Below are positions 43,796-54,401 of a stretch of 63,624 nt of DNA, one piece after another. The stretch comes from Streptomyces viridiviolaceus (lineage in GTDB: Bacteria; Actinomycetota; Actinomycetes; Streptomycetales; Streptomycetaceae). The position numbers were made by a program, and so were the translations under genes. Where the stretch lies: positions 1 to 63,624 of the forward strand of contig NZ_BMWA01000040.1 in assembly GCF_014650995.1 (NCBI RefSeq). The letters run 5' to 3'. The notes beneath the pieces are model-generated. The model was not told the DNA's origin, searched no databases, and worked only from the letters and a program-made list of their open reading frames with translations. Each line of letters starts with the position of its first letter. Position 1 is the stretch's first letter.

Positions 43796-43858
43796 GACCA
43801 TGGGGCCGACCATGGCTGGTCAGTGCGCATGCCGCGGTTTCGCGACGGGTGGTCGGGG
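43796..43858 (+). repeat. 63-bp direct repeat, copy 2
   Basis: Starts GACCATGGGGCCGACCATGG; two differences from copy 1. Its end lies about 120 bases before the start of the rightward unknown gene. Confidence 0.8.
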
Positions 43859-43981
43859 ACCGAGCGCGGCGACGGCCGCACCGACGCGGACGACGGAGCC
43901 AAGCCACTTCCGACGGCGCCGCAGGTGGCCCTCGGACCGATAGCCTGGCCGCCCGAGAACCAGCGGGAAGGGGATCAGCAA

Positions 43982-44743
43982 GTGGTGGGGGACCCGTGGC
44001 CGGCGGCTGTCGAACGCTTCGGACTTCAGCTCGACCGAGCCCGGGCAGCCGCCCAGCGCGTCGAAGACGCGAAGGAGGCCGCATTCGCCCAGAGCCCGCA
44101 TCGTGACGACTTCGAGCCCGCCGAATACGAGCGCCGGCGCCGCGCGTACGTGCAGACCCCCCAGTACAAGGCGGCAAGCCGAGAGATCCGGGTCGCGGTG
44201 GCCCTGAGCAAGGCACACGACGGCGCCCTGCTGCGCGCAGCCGGCACGATCCTCACCCGGCGCGCAGGCGGGAAGCGGGCACCTCGTCACCTGCCGCGGC
44301 CGCGCATCGTGCCCGGCCGCTACGTGCCCCAGTGGTGGATGAACACCATCAACGCCACCTACGCCGGCATCTGGCGGGCGATCCCGTCTCCCGGCCCCGA
44401 GCTTCGGCTCGAGAGCCCGGACGACCCGCTGGTGCAGGAAGTCGCCAAGCAGGCACGCCTGCTACAGGCCAGCCGCGTGGGCTACCGGAAACGCGACAGT
44501 CTCTATGAATCTTTCATCCCTGACGGCACGCTCATGGGAGGCCGGTCACTGCCGCCGATCCGCGGCCTGAGCCCGGAAGCGAGCCGCCGCGCCGACCGCG
44601 TTCTCGGCCGCAGCCGCGGCATCCGTGTCCAGCCGGGCCGGGATGAGGAGTTCGACCAGTTGCACACCGACTACTTCGCCGTCTGGGACCGATCCCGCGC
44701 CTACGCCGCCGCCGTGCTGGCCCTGCTCCAGGCCCGGACGTAG
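43982..44743 (+). CDS. Unknown protein between two repeat modules
   Basis: About 253 aa from GTG 43982 (a second GTG follows; AAGGGG upstream). A helical, charged N-terminus (FGLQLDRARAAAQRVEDAKEAAFAQS, EYERRRRAYVQTPQYKAASREIRVA) leads to a region with RPRIVPGRYVPQWWMNTINATYAGIWRA and a C-terminal helix with DYFAVWDRSRAYAAAVLALL. No family is recognised. Its position, bracketed by near-identical repeat modules, makes a DNA-binding or origin-related role worth testing. Confidence 0.6.
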   Translation: MVGDPWPAAVERFGLQLDRARAAAQRVEDAKEAAFAQSPHRDDFEPAEYERRRRAYVQTPQYKAASREIRVAVALSKAHDGALLRAAGTILTRRAGGKRAPRHLPRPRIVPGRYVPQWWMNTINATYAGIWRAIPSPGPELRLESPDDPLVQEVAKQARLLQASRVGYRKRDSLYESFIPDGTLMGGRSLPPIRGLSPEASRRADRVLGRSRGIRVQPGRDEEFDQLHTDYFAVWDRSRAYAAAVLALLQART

Positions 44744-45245
44744 CGCGCCCAGTCGGGCAGAGATCCGCCAACCTGACGCGGCTGCCTGGTCGGGGCGGGG
44801 GAGAGGTCACTGTCCTGGATCTCGTCGTTTGAGGGCCCAGCCCTCGCGCGTACCCGGCGTGAGGGGAGGACGGTGAGCGCTAACTCTTGCTGTGCACAAC
44901 CGCCCTCCCACGCCGACTGTGCAGAACCCGGCCTGCGTTGTGCAGCGGCTGCGCACCGCGTACGTCGGGGGCGTTGAGCAGTCGCGAGCGTGCATCCCTG
45001 CCGTGCCCGGTGAGACCCGTGGTTGGGCCGACCATGGGTCCGACCATGGCAGGCCGGTGTGCTTGTTGTCAGTTCGTGACCGGTGGTCGGGGGTTGTGGT
45101 CGTCTGCCTGGTCGGGGGTGGCCGGTGGGCTGACCGTCATGGATCTTGTGTGTGTCTCCTCATCCGGTGGCCTGGTCCGGCTCGTGGCCGTGGTCCGGCT
45201 GAAGGTCCTCGGCGGCCGCGTGTACCCGGTGTGCGGGGAGCCGCG
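44744..45245. other. Second repeat module, leader of the Rep-like gene
   Basis: 502 bases without a gene. It holds a diverged copy of the 43560-43860 module, then the Rep-like GTG start at 45246 with GGGGAG 6 bases upstream. Confidence 0.55.
44883..45112 (+). repeat. Diverged copy of the 43560-43790 repeat module
   Basis: CGCCCTCCCACGCCGACTGT is shared exactly with 43565-43584. Then follow TGTGCAG/TGCGCAC elements, the pair GCCGACCATGG and CCGACCATGG, and GGTGGTCGGGGG with CTGGTCGGGGG at the same spacing as in the first module. This is a block duplication around the unknown gene. Confidence 0.7.
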
Positions 45246-46757
45246 GTGAGCGGCTTCGGTGCGGGGATCACGCGCGGGGTGATGGCCGGTGATCAGTTCA
45301 CGCAGATCGCCAACGGTCTGTTCCGTGACGGCCGACTGTCCTACAAGGCAAAGGGGATCTTCGGGTACGTCAGCACGCACCGCAGCGGCTGGCAGGTGAC
45401 GATCGCCGACCTCGTCCGCATGGGCCCCGATGGCCGGGAAGCGGTACGCGTCGGCCTGAGGGAACTGGAGGAGCACGGCTATCTGCTCCGTGAGCGCCTG
45501 CGCCGCCCGGATGGCACCCTCGGGCAGAGCGTCTACTGCATCACCGACCACCCAGCCGTCCTGAGCGACGTGCCGTCCGGGGCCCGCTCGGTGGCTGGGG
45601 GCCTGGAGGCCGGGTCGGCCGATGGGTTTGGCGCGGGGATCCGGCGCGGGGTGATGGCGGGGGATCAGTTCACGCAGATCGCCAACGGTCTATTCCGCAC
45701 GGCCCGGTTGTCCTTCAAGGCGAAGGGGCTGTTCGGGCTGCTCTCCACGCACCGGGAGGGCTGGCGGATGACGGTCGCCGACCTCGCCCGCTGCGGCCGT
45801 GACGGCGAGGCGGCCGTCAAGAGTGGGCTGAAGGAACTGGAACAGCACGGCTTCCTGGTCCGCGAACGCGAGCGCGGCCAGGACGGAACCCTCGGTGCGG
45901 CGGTGTACTTCATCACCGACCTGCCCGCCCTGCAAAGCCGCAGGTCACAACCAGAGTCGGGTTATCCACCAGTGGATGAACCTACGTTGGCTGATCCCGG
46001 CACTAAGAAGACCAACAGAAAGAAGACCACCAAGCAGAAGACCAGACCCCTCCGTCCCTGCGACCGCGCCGCCAGCTCGGCCGTCTCCTCGGGGACGGGC
46101 CGGCCGGACGCAGCAGCGTCCTCGGCCGACAGCTCGCCCGCGGCACCTTCGGCGCCCGACGCCTTGCCGGCGATCCCGCCCGTGCCTCCGGCTGATGAGA
46201 TGCATCCCGGGATCCAGCTGCTGCTGGAGATCGGAGCCGCTCAGCCCGAGCTGTTGCTGACCGGGAAGGCGCTGACCGATCAGGGCCGCGTCGTGACCGT
46301 GATGCTGGAGTCCGGCTGGACCAGCGCCCAGCTGCGCCACGTCATCGCCGGCCGCCCCCTGCCGGCCCCGGTGCGTACCAGCGTCGGCGCGATCATCGCC
46401 GCCCGTCTGCGCGCCGCCCAGGCCTACCCACCACCCGCCACCCTCACCGGCCCAGAGCACTCCGGCGACGTCCTGGACGACGAGCGGCGCGTTCCCTCGA
46501 CGCCCGAGCGGTCGTTCACGGCTCCCGCGGCCCGCACAGTCACCGAAGCCCTGACCTACCGCGCACTGGTCGAATGCGCCGGCTGCGGCGTCCCCGGCAC
46601 CGCCCCCGGCGAAGACCTCTGCCCGGCCTGCCTCGACTGGCCGTTGTGCCGCACCTGCCCCGGCCCCACCCCACGCCGCGCCCACCCCCACGGCGACGGA
46701 CGCTGCACCACCTGCGCCACGACCTTCACCGGCCCGACGGAGGGAAGTACGCCATGA
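45246..46757 (+). CDS. Rep-like protein with duplicated winged-helix domain
   Basis: 503 aa from GTG 45246 (GGGGAG 6 bases upstream). Residues about 1-110 and 125-235 are tandem copies of one domain; each reads GAGI-RGVMAGDQFTQIANGL, then LS-KAKG-FG--STHR-GW, then a recognition-helix region and a Y-ITD strand. Such winged-helix proteins occur beside Streptomyces plasmid and ICE functions and resemble replisome-organiser/RepA-type initiators. A Lys/Pro linker, a helical region (GIQLLLEIGAAQPELLLTG) and a C-terminal Cys-rich segment (CAGCGVPGTAPGEDLCPACL, CRTCPGP, CTTCATTF), probably a zinc ribbon, follow. Confidence 0.7.
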   Translation: MSGFGAGITRGVMAGDQFTQIANGLFRDGRLSYKAKGIFGYVSTHRSGWQVTIADLVRMGPDGREAVRVGLRELEEHGYLLRERLRRPDGTLGQSVYCITDHPAVLSDVPSGARSVAGGLEAGSADGFGAGIRRGVMAGDQFTQIANGLFRTARLSFKAKGLFGLLSTHREGWRMTVADLARCGRDGEAAVKSGLKELEQHGFLVRERERGQDGTLGAAVYFITDLPALQSRRSQPESGYPPVDEPTLADPGTKKTNRKKTTKQKTRPLRPCDRAASSAVSSGTGRPDAAASSADSSPAAPSAPDALPAIPPVPPADEMHPGIQLLLEIGAAQPELLLTGKALTDQGRVVTVMLESGWTSAQLRHVIAGRPLPAPVRTSVGAIIAARLRAAQAYPPPATLTGPEHSGDVLDDERRVPSTPERSFTAPAARTVTEALTYRALVECAGCGVPGTAPGEDLCPACLDWPLCRTCPGPTPRRAHPHGDGRCTTCATTFTGPTEGSTP

Positions 46758-47546
46758 CCACCCGGACACCACCGGCCACCGGGCCTGCACCGGGGCTGCG
46801 CCCCTTCCGGCAGCAGCCGCGGAGGTGGGAGAGGGAACAGGACTGCGCGCTGCGCAGCGGCCACGGCTGCTGCGGCGCCGGATGCGCGGAGGGCTGCGAG
46901 CCCGTCCTGATCCGTGAACGGACGGGATGGGGGTGGATCGACTGGACGGTTCCGGCCGACGGGGCCAGCCCCAAGCACCCTGACCGGATCGCCGTGTTCA
47001 GCCCGCTCGCGACCCGCGCCCAGCGCCTTGGCCTGCGCTGGCTCACGAGGCGGCCGGCACACCGGATCCGCCTCGGCCCACTGGCCGTACGGCCGGGCAC
47101 GGCCGCTGTCACGGTTCTCGCCCTGATCGCGGCCACCCTCGCCAGTCTGCACGGCATCCCGTTCACCATCACTTTGCCGGCGGCCGCCCTGGCCCGTTGC
47201 TCGTGGAGCACCTGCCCGACGTACTCGATGCCCGCGTCGGCGAGAGCGTCCGCATCCTCGACGCCGGCCCGCCTGCCGCTACCTCCACCGCCTGGCCGCC
47301 CTGCACGCCACGCTCAACGACGCGGCCGCCCGCAGCGACCAATACCAGGTACAGTGCGCCCTTCAGATCAGCCACCACCAGCTGTTCGACACGGCAGACC
47401 TCCTCCAGCGCCGTGACACGCTCTCCGTCTCCGGCGTGCTCATCACCCGGGAACGATTGATGCTGCAACTCGTCGCCCAAACTGCCGAGATCCTCACGCC
47501 CACGGCCGATGACGAGCCTTCCGCCTGCCCCGGCTGGCCGGGGTAG
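46754..47546 (+). pseudogene. Frameshifted membrane protein gene
   Basis: ATG 46754 overlaps the Rep-like stop. The first frame (CALRSGHGCCGAGCAEGCE, a membrane helix TAAVTVLALIAATLASLHG) is coherent to about 47190. The sequence then continues sensibly in the second frame (LLVEHLPDVLDARVGESVRILD) and from about 47270 in the third (RYLHRLAALHATLNDAAARS, LQISHHQLFDTADLLQRRD, LMLQLVAQTAEIL) to TAG at 47546. Two small deletions seem to have occurred. Function unknown; a membrane-anchored plasmid protein is the best guess. Confidence 0.6.
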
Positions 47547-47637
47547 ACAGCCGGCGGGCCGCACCGGTCCCGCCCCGTGCCATTAGCCCTCAGCCGAACC
47601 CTCAGTGCCCGCTTCACCGATGAAGGAGGAAACCGAC

Positions 47638-48168
47638 ATGCCCGACCACGGTTCTGAGCAGTCCACCGGCGGTGTGTACCTGCTCTTCGCGCACGAGGCC
47701 TACTACCCGACCCACGGACAGGAGATCAACACCTCGCTGGTGGCCGCAGCCTCTCTGCTGCACCCCCGTGTCTGCCAGCCCGACGGCACCCGCATCCACG
47801 AACGCGTCACCCGCGGCCGCCGCCCGGGCGAGATCGTGCCCCTGGCCACGCTCACCCACGAACTGGACGGCGGCGCGCTCTGGCCTCAAGTCGGTGACTG
47901 GGCAGCGATCACCGCGGACCTGCTCCAGCTCACCCAGGACAGCGCGTGCGACGCTCTCGGCCTGGGTCTGCCGCCCATCGCCCGCGCGCTGGTGTGCTCA
48001 GGCCCGCGCAGCGAGGTCCGTGCCTACGATCCGACGACCGAGGGCTACCAGGTCTTCGGGCCCGTCGACCGGAGCGAGGTCCTGGTCGAAATCGGCAGGA
48101 AGCTCGCCCGGACGGAAGCTGGGCGCCCCTTGTGGCCGGGAGACATTCCTCTACCCCGCCCGCAGTAG
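47638..48168 (+). CDS. Conserved hypothetical protein
   Basis: 176 aa with a strong ribosome site (GAAGGAGG). It begins PDHGSEQSTGGVYLLFAHEAYYP and has WPQVGDWAAITADLLQLTQDSACDALGLG and EVLVEIGRKLARTEAGRPLWPGD. No catalytic motif or membrane segment. Typical of small accessory genes at the end of transfer regions in Streptomyces plasmids. Confidence 0.6.
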   Translation: MPDHGSEQSTGGVYLLFAHEAYYPTHGQEINTSLVAAASLLHPRVCQPDGTRIHERVTRGRRPGEIVPLATLTHELDGGALWPQVGDWAAITADLLQLTQDSACDALGLGLPPIARALVCSGPRSEVRAYDPTTEGYQVFGPVDRSEVLVEIGRKLARTEAGRPLWPGDIPLPRPQ

Positions 48169-48364
48169 ACGTGGGTGGTGCCGTGTTACGACTTGCCGCA
48201 GCAGTCCTTGTCGGTGAAGCGAGGCCGGCCCTCGTGCTGCCCCCGAGTCCGAGGGTCGGTCTGTGCTGGCGTTGGTTGTCCAGCCACGCATGGAGGCTGT
48301 CGGTCTATGACGAGCTGACCGGCACCCGCCCCTTCACCACCCACCCGAGCACGAGGGAAACGTC

Positions 48365-48837
48365 TTGAGCGAGCTGGTCAGCACCCGCACCCGCATCCGC
48401 ACCACGGCCGGCAAGCTCGGCCTGCCCCACCTGACCGAAACCATCAACGAGTACATCCGGCGGGCCGACGAAGGAAAGATGGGCTACCTCGACTTGGTGC
48501 TGTCCGGGGAACTCGCCGTCCGCGACGACCGCCGCTTCCGCCAGGGCCTGCGACTCTCCCGGCTCCCACACCACAAAACGATCGACGAGTACGACTTTGC
48601 CTTCCAGCCCGACCTCGACCCACGCAAGGTCAAAGACCTGGCCACCCTGTCCTTCGTGGAGTCCTAGGCGAACGCCGCCCTGCTGGGCCCGCCCGGGGTC
48701 GGCAAGAGCACATCGCCGTCGCTCTCGCAGTCGCGGCCTGCCGGGCCGGCTACTCGATCTACTTCACCAGCCTCGACGACATGGTCCGCAGCCTCAAAGC
48801 AGCCGAAGCCGCAGGTCGACTCCTCAACAGGTTGTAA
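48365..48837 (+). pseudogene. IS21-family helper ATPase (istB) remnant
   Basis: The frame from 48365 encodes the IstB N-terminus (KLGLPHLTETINEYIRRADEG, RRFRQGLRLSRLPHHKTIDEYDF) and hits TAG after SFVES. The P-loop GPPGVGKS follows the stop, then a one-base change shifts the frame; VAACRAGYSIYFTSLDDMV is readable in another frame. The 3' half is absent. Just upstream, YDELTGTRPFTTHPSTRETS ending at 48368 may be the tail of the istA partner. Dead element. Confidence 0.75.
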
Positions 48838-49239
48838 ATACCGTCCATGGGCGTCCGAGCAGTCCAAACCGGGCGCGTAATGCCAGGTCAGAGGCTTCCT
48901 GTCCGGTGGGAGCGATGCAGTTGGCGATAGGCGCGTGAGAGCGGCACTCGATGAGAAGCCCCGCCGGTGCGGCTCGGCGGGGCTTCCGAATAGCTGGGTT
49001 GCAGCGTCCGGCGCGGGCGCCGTTGTACTCGGTTGTCCTCTTTGGAAGCATCCGGAGCGAGGACACGGCGACGGCGCGCGTTGCCGGGCGTCCGGTTGCT
49101 GCTGGCGGTCGGCCGATTCGGCGGCATTGACGTGGTCGATCGGGGCTTGGGGGAGTGGTTCCCGGCAGCGGTGCAGGAATCCTGCCCGAGCGGCCGACCT
49201 GCCGCACGAAGGCACTTCCCGGTGCGAAATACTCTCCCG
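48838..49239. other. Intergenic stretch after the IS21 remnant
   Basis: No convincing gene. A perfect hairpin lies at 48955-48986. The frame upstream of the GNAT gene is open but has no ribosome site. Confidence 0.4.
48955..48986. terminator. Strong hairpin, probable bidirectional terminator
   Basis: Arms GAAGCCCCGCCG and CGGCGGGGCTTC pair perfectly over 12 bases with an 8-base loop. Confidence 0.75.
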
Positions 49240-49728
49240 ATGAGTTCACGTACTTCCCCGATCAGCCAGCCGGTCACGATACGGAGGGCCGTTGCGCGGG
49301 ATGCCAAACGGCTCACGCGGCTCGTGCGTGGCTCAGGCGCCTACGAGGGTAAGTACGCAGCCGCAGTCGCGGGCTACCGGGTCGGTCCTGATTACATCGA
49401 GGCCCACCGCGCATTCGTAGCCGTCGGCGCCGACGAGCATGGAGGCCGGGTCCTCGGGTTCTACTCGCTCGTCCTCGCTCCACCGGAGCTCGACCTGCTG
49501 TTCGTCGCCGACGAAGCGCAGGGACGGGGTATTGGACGGCTGCTCGTCGCGCACATGCAGTCCGAGGCCCGTGCCGCCGGGCTGGATCGTGTCAGGGTCG
49601 TGTCGCATCTTCCCGCCGCGGACTTCTATCACCGCGCAGGTGCAGTGCGGATCGGGACCGCGTTCGCGAACCCGCCCGCCGTGCCGTGGGACCGTCCCGA
49701 ATTCGAGTTTCGCATTCCTTCGATATGA
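49240..49728 (+). CDS. GNAT N-acetyltransferase
   Basis: 162 aa from ATG 49240; no clear ribosome site, but homology-like sequence starts just after (VTIRRAVARDAKRLTRLVRG). ELDLLFVADEAQGRGIGRLLVAHMQ is acetyl-CoA motif A (Q-x-x-G-x-G), and VRVVSHLPAADFYHRAGAVRIG the following strand and helix. Substrate unknown. Convergent with RNase J. Confidence 0.8.
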   Translation: MSSRTSPISQPVTIRRAVARDAKRLTRLVRGSGAYEGKYAAAVAGYRVGPDYIEAHRAFVAVGADEHGGRVLGFYSLVLAPPELDLLFVADEAQGRGIGRLLVAHMQSEARAAGLDRVRVVSHLPAADFYHRAGAVRIGTAFANPPAVPWDRPEFEFRIPSI

Positions 49729-49873
49729 CGCGGTGTTCCGGTTCGCAGGGCACCGGCTTCTCCTGCATGGTGGCCGCCGGTCAGGAGCCGGGTGTGGCTG
49801 CTGACTCCCGTGCCCGACCTCGGTGCCGGCGGGGCCGCGACCGGGGCCGGGGGCCGTGCTGCCGGGCTGTGCC

Positions 49874-51559
<1,686 letters not shown>

Positions 51560-52402
51560 ACCCTGACGGTACCCGCAGAGCGGGACAGGGTGATCCACTG
51601 CCTGTGCGATCTCCTTTTCCCGACGGAGCGGGGCACCCGCAGCGTGCCTCGGCACGATCGGATCACCCCGGCGACTGGGGACAGGGAGCGGTGAAAGCGG
51701 TACCACCTACCGTGGCCGAACCGTTCGCCCGGTGCTGGAGAAGATCTCGTGCACCCTGTCGTGTTCTCCGGCGTTCGCTGCCTCCCGGCGGGCCTCGGCA
51801 CTGGGCCCACTCGCAGTAGTCGAGACTCGGGTGTCCTCGGCGCTCAGGAGCAAGTGGGCTGAGAGGGCCCCGAGGCAGCTTACTTCGCCTGGCAGACAGA
51901 TGGCGGTGTCCCAGAAGCGCTTGCCGCCCCTGCCCGCCATGCAGGAAGCCGATGTAGAGCCCCATCGAAACTCGACGACGAGGTCACGCGGGGGCGGCTC
52001 GTCCGTGGTCTCGAGCCGTTTCCGGGAAGTCGAAGGTGACGTCGTGTGGGGAGGGGCTAGTCACGCATGATCGGTGGGGCCCGCCCGGAGAACAGTCGGC
52101 GGCGGGGAGAGGCCATGCCTCGCCGCAGCCTTGTGCAGAAGCAGGGCGCGAAACTGCTTGATCACCATCGGCCAAGCCTCACGGGCGATCCAGCCCTCCG
52201 TTCCGGGCCGGATGCTGGCGCGTTTTCGCTAGCGGCTTCCGTCATGCCGTTATAGCGTTGTGATCAGCAGTCGTGGTTCCGAAGTTCTGTTCGCCCGTGA
52301 TCGCTTCACGGGCGTTCTTGCTGTTCAGCGCCTCTCCGGACCAGGGCGATCACCTCCCGGTCGCGCAGGGTGCGTGCTCGGTTTCCCTCAAAGGAGACAG
52401 TC
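51560..52402. other. Long intergenic region and cold-shock gene leader
   Basis: 843 bases without a convincing gene. Short leftward frames around 51663-51965 lack clear starts. The last 110 bases are the leader of the cold-shock gene, with a perfect hairpin at 52292-52314. Confidence 0.4.
52292..52314 (+). promoter_or_regulatory. Hairpin in the cold-shock gene leader
   Basis: CGCCCGTGA and TCACGGGCG pair perfectly around a 5-base loop, about 90 bases before the start. It could be an attenuator, an upstream terminator or an mRNA structure affecting translation. Confidence 0.5.
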
Positions 52403-52606
52403 ATGGCCAAGGGCACAGTGAAGTGGTTCAACAGCGAGAAGGGCTTCGGCTTCATCGAGCAGGAGGGCGGCGGCCCCGACGTCTTCGCCCACTACTCCAA
52501 CATCGCCAGCCAGGGCTACCGCGAGCTGCAGGAGGGCCAGAAGGTCGAGTTCGACGTCACACAGGGCCAGAAGGGCCCGCAGGCTGAGAACATCCGCCCC
52601 GCCTGA
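52403..52606 (+). CDS. CspA-family cold-shock protein
   Basis: 67 aa; ATG with AAAGGAG upstream. MAKGTVKWFNSEKGFGFIEQ contains the RNP1 motif (KGFGFI) and DVFAHYSNI the RNP2 motif of the single-strand nucleic-acid-binding cold-shock fold. A small RNA chaperone, full length, followed by its own terminator. Confidence 0.95.
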   Translation: MAKGTVKWFNSEKGFGFIEQEGGGPDVFAHYSNIASQGYRELQEGQKVEFDVTQGQKGPQAENIRPA

Positions 52607-52622
52607 TCGCGCCCCGGTAAGA

Positions 52623-52652
52623 GCCCGGCATCCCGGCTTCGGGACGCCGGGC
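52623..52652 (+). terminator. Terminator of the cold-shock gene
   Basis: GCCCGGCATCCCG and CGGGACGCCGGGC form a 13-pair stem with one mismatch and a GCTT loop, 17 bases after the stop. Confidence 0.8.
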
Positions 52653-52872
52653 CCTTACCGTCTGCCGTAGTGGTCAGCGGGCCAGAGCCGATTGGTGTCT
52701 CGCGTGTCCCAACGAGCCATTGGCAGAACTGGCTTCGTTGATCTCTAGGACGGACAGCAGATGTTCACCACTTCGGGAGGCACAGCAGCCCGGCCATGTT
52801 CGATTTTCCAGAACTACTGCAGACAGAGGCGCGACGCGTGCTGGGTGCTAATGCCTTGCTCGTCCGTCAGCA

Positions 52873-53409
52873 TCAAGGGGCAGGGCTGCCGACGACTTCC
52901 GCCAACTCGTCAGCGGCCTCAAGGGTCAGACGGTAGAACCCCTGAAGGCTGACTGAGTTCTCGAGACGGCCGTCCACCACGTACTTCAGACCGCGGGTCT
53001 GACCTCGGCGGTTGCGCCAGGTAAGCCTCGCAAGCAGTTCACCGGGGATGGTCACATCGAAGCGTACGGGCGTCGCGTCCACGTGCACCGCCTCGGCGCC
53101 GCACCCGCTGGCGCCGAGCATCGACCAGTCGCCGTGCCCGGGATACGCAGGGTCCTCCCAGGTTGTGGGGGCCGTGCCGCAGCAGTCGCGTCGCTCCATG
53201 TCGACCACTCGCATCTGACTCACCACGAACACCTCGCGCCGGTTAACGTGTAGCGCGTACACCTCGTCCCCAGCGCGAGCCCCCGTCCACGCGGGCAGGG
53301 AGGAGTGAGCGCCGCTGAAGGCGACCGGCGGTCGCTCGCCCACGCGGCCCGCCTTGCGTAGCGCACGGCACGTGTCATGGGTCCACAAAACGGTGAAGGC
53401 ATCAGACAT
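52873..53409 (-). CDS. Hypothetical protein
   Basis: 178 aa. Begins SDAFTVLWTHDTCRALRKAGRVGERPP; YALHVNRREVFVVSQMRVVDMERRDCCG and PGELLARLTWRNRRGQTRGLKYVVDG suggest an all-beta soluble domain. AGGA precedes the ATG. No family is recognised. Monocistronic. Confidence 0.6.
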   Translation of the reverse strand: MSDAFTVLWTHDTCRALRKAGRVGERPPVAFSGAHSSLPAWTGARAGDEVYALHVNRREVFVVSQMRVVDMERRDCCGTAPTTWEDPAYPGHGDWSMLGASGCGAEAVHVDATPVRFDVTIPGELLARLTWRNRRGQTRGLKYVVDGRLENSVSLQGFYRLTLEAADELAEVVGSPAP

Positions 53410-53458
53410 GCCGTGATCCTACGAACGGGGACTGACAGCCTCCTGCGGGGTGCAGCGC

Positions 53459-53782
53459 TCACGGAGCCTTCTGCAGACCGGTATTGCTCCGGACTTGACA
53501 CTCGCGCGCCGTTCGAATCCTTCGATGGCTCTGCCGCCTCCCGAAGCGGTGGACATCCGCTGTCCGCGCTTGTGACCTATGCAGCCAGCCGCCCCAGCGG
53601 TCCTGGAAAGCAGTTGCCCGTTCGATCTCCGCAGCAGGGATCCCGTGCTCGATCCACGCGTCGCGGTGTCGCCGTATGTCCTGCCGGCGAACGCGGATAC
53701 CCTCCGTCTCGATGAACCGCTGGGCCCTGCGGCTCAGGCCGGCAGGCGCGACCGGGACGGGCGATACGGGCTGGTCAGCCAT
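53459..53782 (-). CDS. Hypothetical protein coupled to DUF2199 gene
   Basis: 107 aa; ATG shares a base with the upstream stop (TAATG). LSRRAQRFIETEGIRVRRQDIRRHRDAW is a helical, basic segment. The C-terminus is low-complexity and basic (FGRRQSHRRIRTARE), perhaps altered by truncation. Function unknown. Confidence 0.45.
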   Translation of the reverse strand: MADQPVSPVPVAPAGLSRRAQRFIETEGIRVRRQDIRRHRDAWIEHGIPAAEIERATAFQDRWGGWLHRSQARTADVHRFGRRQSHRRIRTARECQVRSNTGLQKAP

Positions 53783-54309
53783 TACCGCTGCGCGCCGTCT
53801 CCGGCGTGGAGCACGGCCGACGCAATCTCACGCACGCGCTCCAGGTTGATTCCTTTGTGCTGCTCGATGGCGAGGGGGTGCTCGGTGGGCTCCAGCTCGA
53901 TGAAGGGGCGCTCACCGACCGGGCGGGTATGGACGCGCGTCTTCAGGTTGAGTGTCGTCGTCGGGTACACCGGAAGATCGGTGGTGAGCCAGCCGAAGTA
54001 CGGCTTCTCGGCCTCGCGGCCGGGCCTGTCCCACAGATCAGAGGAGGCCCGGGAGAAGCTCTCTCGGCTGAGCGAGACCCAGACGCCCCAGGAGAACACC
54101 TCGTCACTGCCAATGACTGGTATCTCGATCAGGCCCTTGACGAAGTAGTGCTGCCCGCGGACCACGCACTGGTCCGTAGAGAGCAAGCAGTCGTCGGCGT
54201 CGGCGAAGGCTGGATCCCACACGGCGGGGGCCTCGGCCGTGTAGTTCATCGGCAGCTCAGGGTGGTGGGCCCCGCAGCACGCGCAGGTGAACCCCAAATC
54301 ACTGGTCAT
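53782..54309 (-). CDS. DUF2199 domain protein
   Basis: 175 aa from ATG 54309. FTCACCGAHHPELPMNYTAEAP (a CxCC zinc-like start), DDCLLSTDQCVVRGQHYFVKGLIEIPV and FSWGVWVSLSRESF are characteristic of the DUF2199 family. Function of the family is unknown. First of a two-gene unit. Confidence 0.85.
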   Translation of the reverse strand: MTSDLGFTCACCGAHHPELPMNYTAEAPAVWDPAFADADDCLLSTDQCVVRGQHYFVKGLIEIPVIGSDEVFSWGVWVSLSRESFSRASSDLWDRPGREAEKPYFGWLTTDLPVYPTTTLNLKTRVHTRPVGERPFIELEPTEHPLAIEQHKGINLERVREIASAVLHAGDGAQR

Positions 54310-54401
54310 GAGCCCGGAGCCTAGCGACTCCAGACGTACCCGAAGGGGGCTTGCCCGAGCACCGCTCTGCGCGGCCAACTACCGCGCTCAGTCACAGCTG
54401 G

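Larger units (their letters stand above)
43255..43981. other. Repeat-rich non-coding region upstream of the transfer operon
   Basis: 727 bases with no convincing gene between two divergent transcription units. It contains a CCGACCA cluster, a TGCGCA-like array and two long direct repeats (entered separately). It is a candidate origin, oriT or control region. Confidence 0.6.

Noticed and set aside
51663..51965. Leftward frames between RNase J and the cold-shock gene
   Set aside because: Two overlapping frames, neither with a clear ribosome site or recognisable family.
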